From contig JAJRRZ010000208.1 of the NCBI GenBank assembly GCA_024279045.1, forward strand, positions 1 to 5,162: a stretch of DNA of 5,162 nucleotides. Reading direction: 5' to 3'. A program made the translations under genes and the position numbers. Each line of letters begins with the position of its first letter. The first letter of the stretch is position 1. The DNA comes from Alphaproteobacteria bacterium (GTDB lineage Bacteria; Pseudomonadota; Alphaproteobacteria; Rhizobiales; Aestuariivirgaceae). The notes beneath the pieces are model-generated. The model had not been told where the DNA came from. It worked only from the letters and a program-made list of their open reading frames with translations, and did not search any database. Shown one piece after another: positions 4,085 through 5,162 of this stretch.

Positions 4085-5162
4085 TTACCCCATTGCCTGA
4101 TCCAGGTCGGTGATGAGATCTTCCACGTCTTCCAGGCCAATGGACAGGCGGATCACCTCCGGCCCGGCGCCGGCGGCGACGAGCTGCTCTTCGGTGAGCT
4201 GGCTGTGGGTGGTGCTGGCCGGATGGATTATCAGCGAGCGCACATCGCCGATGTTGGCCAGGTGCGAAAACAACTTCACGTTGTTCACCAGCTTCACGCC
4301 GGCGTCATAGCCTCCTTTCAGGCCGAAGGTGAAAACCGCGCCTGCGCCATTGGGACAGTATTTGCGGTGCAGCTCGTAATAGGGGCTGCTTTTCAGGCCG
4401 GCATAGCGCACCCACGCCACACGACTGTCGGCCTGCAGCCATTCGGCCACCTTCAGCGCATTGTCGCAATGGCGCTGCATGCGCAGCGGCAATGTCTCCA
4501 GCCCCGTCAGGGTGAGGAAGGCATTCAGCGGCGCCATGGCCGGGCCGAGGTCGCGCAGGCCCAGCACCCGCGCGGCGATGGCCAGGGTCATGGGCCCGAA
4601 GGCTTCATGCAGCTTCAGGCCGTTATATGACGGGTTGGGCTCGGTCAGCAGCGGGTATTTGCCGTCTGCCGCCCAATCGAAATTGCCGCCGTCGACAATG
4701 ACCCCGCCCATGGAATTGCCGTGGCCGTTCATGAACTTGGTGAGTGAATGACACACCACGTTGGCGCCGTGCTCGAAGGGGCGCACGAGATAGGGCGTGG
4801 CCATGGTGTTGTCGACGATCAGCGGCACATGCGCCTCTTGAGCCACCTTGGCGATAGCCTCGATATCGACAATCTGCCCGGACGGGTTGGCGATGGATTC
4901 GATGAAGATGGCCTTCGTCTTTTCCGACAGCGCGGCACGGAAACTGTCCGGATCGTCGGCATCGGCCCACACCACATGCCAGCCGAATTGCTTGAAGGAT
5001 TCCCTGAACTGGTTGATGGAACCGCCATAGAGCTGGCGCGCGGCGATGAACTCGTCGCCGGGTTTCAACAGGCAATGAAACACCAGCATCTGCGCCGCAT
5101 GGCCCGACGCCACCGCCAGCGCCGCCGTGCCGCCCTCCAGCGCCGCCACCTTGGCCTCCAGC
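4085..5162 (-). CDS. metY: O-acetylhomoserine sulfhydrylase (aminocarboxypropyltransferase), N-terminus missing
   Basis: This is a PLP-dependent enzyme of the Cys/Met metabolism family that makes homocysteine from O-acetylhomoserine and sulfide in the cytoplasm, the direct sulfhydrylation route to methionine. About 358 codons are visible. The frame is open to the window edge, and roughly 70-80 N-terminal residues are missing compared with the usual 425-440 aa. The GTG at 5149 is internal (the preceding codons read LEAK). Counting from it, visible features are LEGGTAALAVASG (4-16), the PLP-ring Asp113 in VDNT, the PLP lysine Lys138 in SLTKFMNGHG (codon 4738-4736), the GGNFDW segment at 154-159 typical of MetY rather than of shorter cystathionine synthases and lyases, HPASTTHSQL near the C-terminus, and the carboxylate-binding Arg334 in RLSIGLE. 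It ends 62 bases before the HEPN module on the same strand. A methionine gamma-lyase or O-succinylhomoserine enzyme is less likely. Confidence 0.9.
   Translation of the reverse strand, partial: LEAKVAALEGGTAALAVASGHAAQMLVFHCLLKPGDEFIAARQLYGGSINQFRESFKQFGWHVVWADADDPDSFRAALSEKTKAIFIESIANPSGQIVDIEAIAKVAQEAHVPLIVDNTMATPYLVRPFEHGANVVCHSLTKFMNGHGNSMGGVIVDGGNFDWAADGKYPLLTEPNPSYNGLKLHEAFGPMTLAIAARVLGLRDLGPAMAPLNAFLTLTGLETLPLRMQRHCDNALKVAEWLQADSRVAWVRYAGLKSSPYYELHRKYCPNGAGAVFTFGLKGGYDAGVKLVNNVKLFSHLANIGDVRSLIIHPASTTHSQLTEEQLVAAGAGPEVIRLSIGLEDVEDLITDLDQAMG

Noticed and set aside
4085..5149. metY starting at the GTG at 5149
   Set aside because: Upstream codons continue the conserved family sequence to the window edge, and the protein would lack the N-terminal region needed for the PLP-enzyme tetramer.
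1..5162. CRISPR array or tandem repeats
   Set aside because: No regularly spaced direct repeats were seen; the only strong repeats are the inverted ones reported.

Overview
The window looks like a GC-rich alphaproteobacterial chromosome next to the edge of an integrated element. Three things point there. The dihydroorotase has the HFREPG-type sequence with Gln in the first metal-ligand position. The tRNA-His fragment has A at the discriminator position, an exception to the usual bacterial C73 that is known from alphaproteobacteria. The housekeeping genes have very high G/C at third codon positions. The genus cannot be read from this sequence.

Layout from left to right. Bases 1-167 form a non-coding, nearly full-length palindrome with perfect 18-bp terminal inverted repeats, like a MITE. 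Bases 168-292 are AT-richer and contain only a remnant reading frame. Bases 288-337 are the 3' part of a tRNA (anticodon loop to CCA, most likely His-GTG) with no D arm or 5' half. This is what remains at the far side of a mobile element that integrated into a tRNA gene, so bases 1 to about 292 are probably the end of a genomic island that continues to the left. Bases 338-472 are intergenic and hold a perfect 18-bp palindrome. A small hypothetical gene (473-844, +) converges on pyrC (869-2203, -), the class I dihydroorotase of pyrimidine synthesis. A 90-bp gap separates pyrC from the divergent ygfZ/IBA57-type gene (2294-3190, +), a folate-binding protein of Fe-S enzyme maintenance.

ygfZ converges on a minus-strand pair that overlaps by 11 bp. 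It consists of a 100-aa protein of unknown function (3720-4022) followed by a HEPN-like protein (3221-3730). The HEPN gene contains stretches much poorer in G/C than its neighbours. The pair is organised like a toxin-antitoxin or defence module and is the best candidate here for an undescribed system. Upstream on the same strand, 62 bp away, is metY (4085 to beyond the right edge), an O-acetylhomoserine sulfhydrylase of methionine synthesis whose N-terminus is cut off by the window.

The metabolic genes (pyrC, ygfZ, metY) are ordinary housekeeping genes with no evident shared pathway. The unusual content is the left island edge (MITE plus tRNA fragment) and the HEPN pair inserted between ygfZ and metY.
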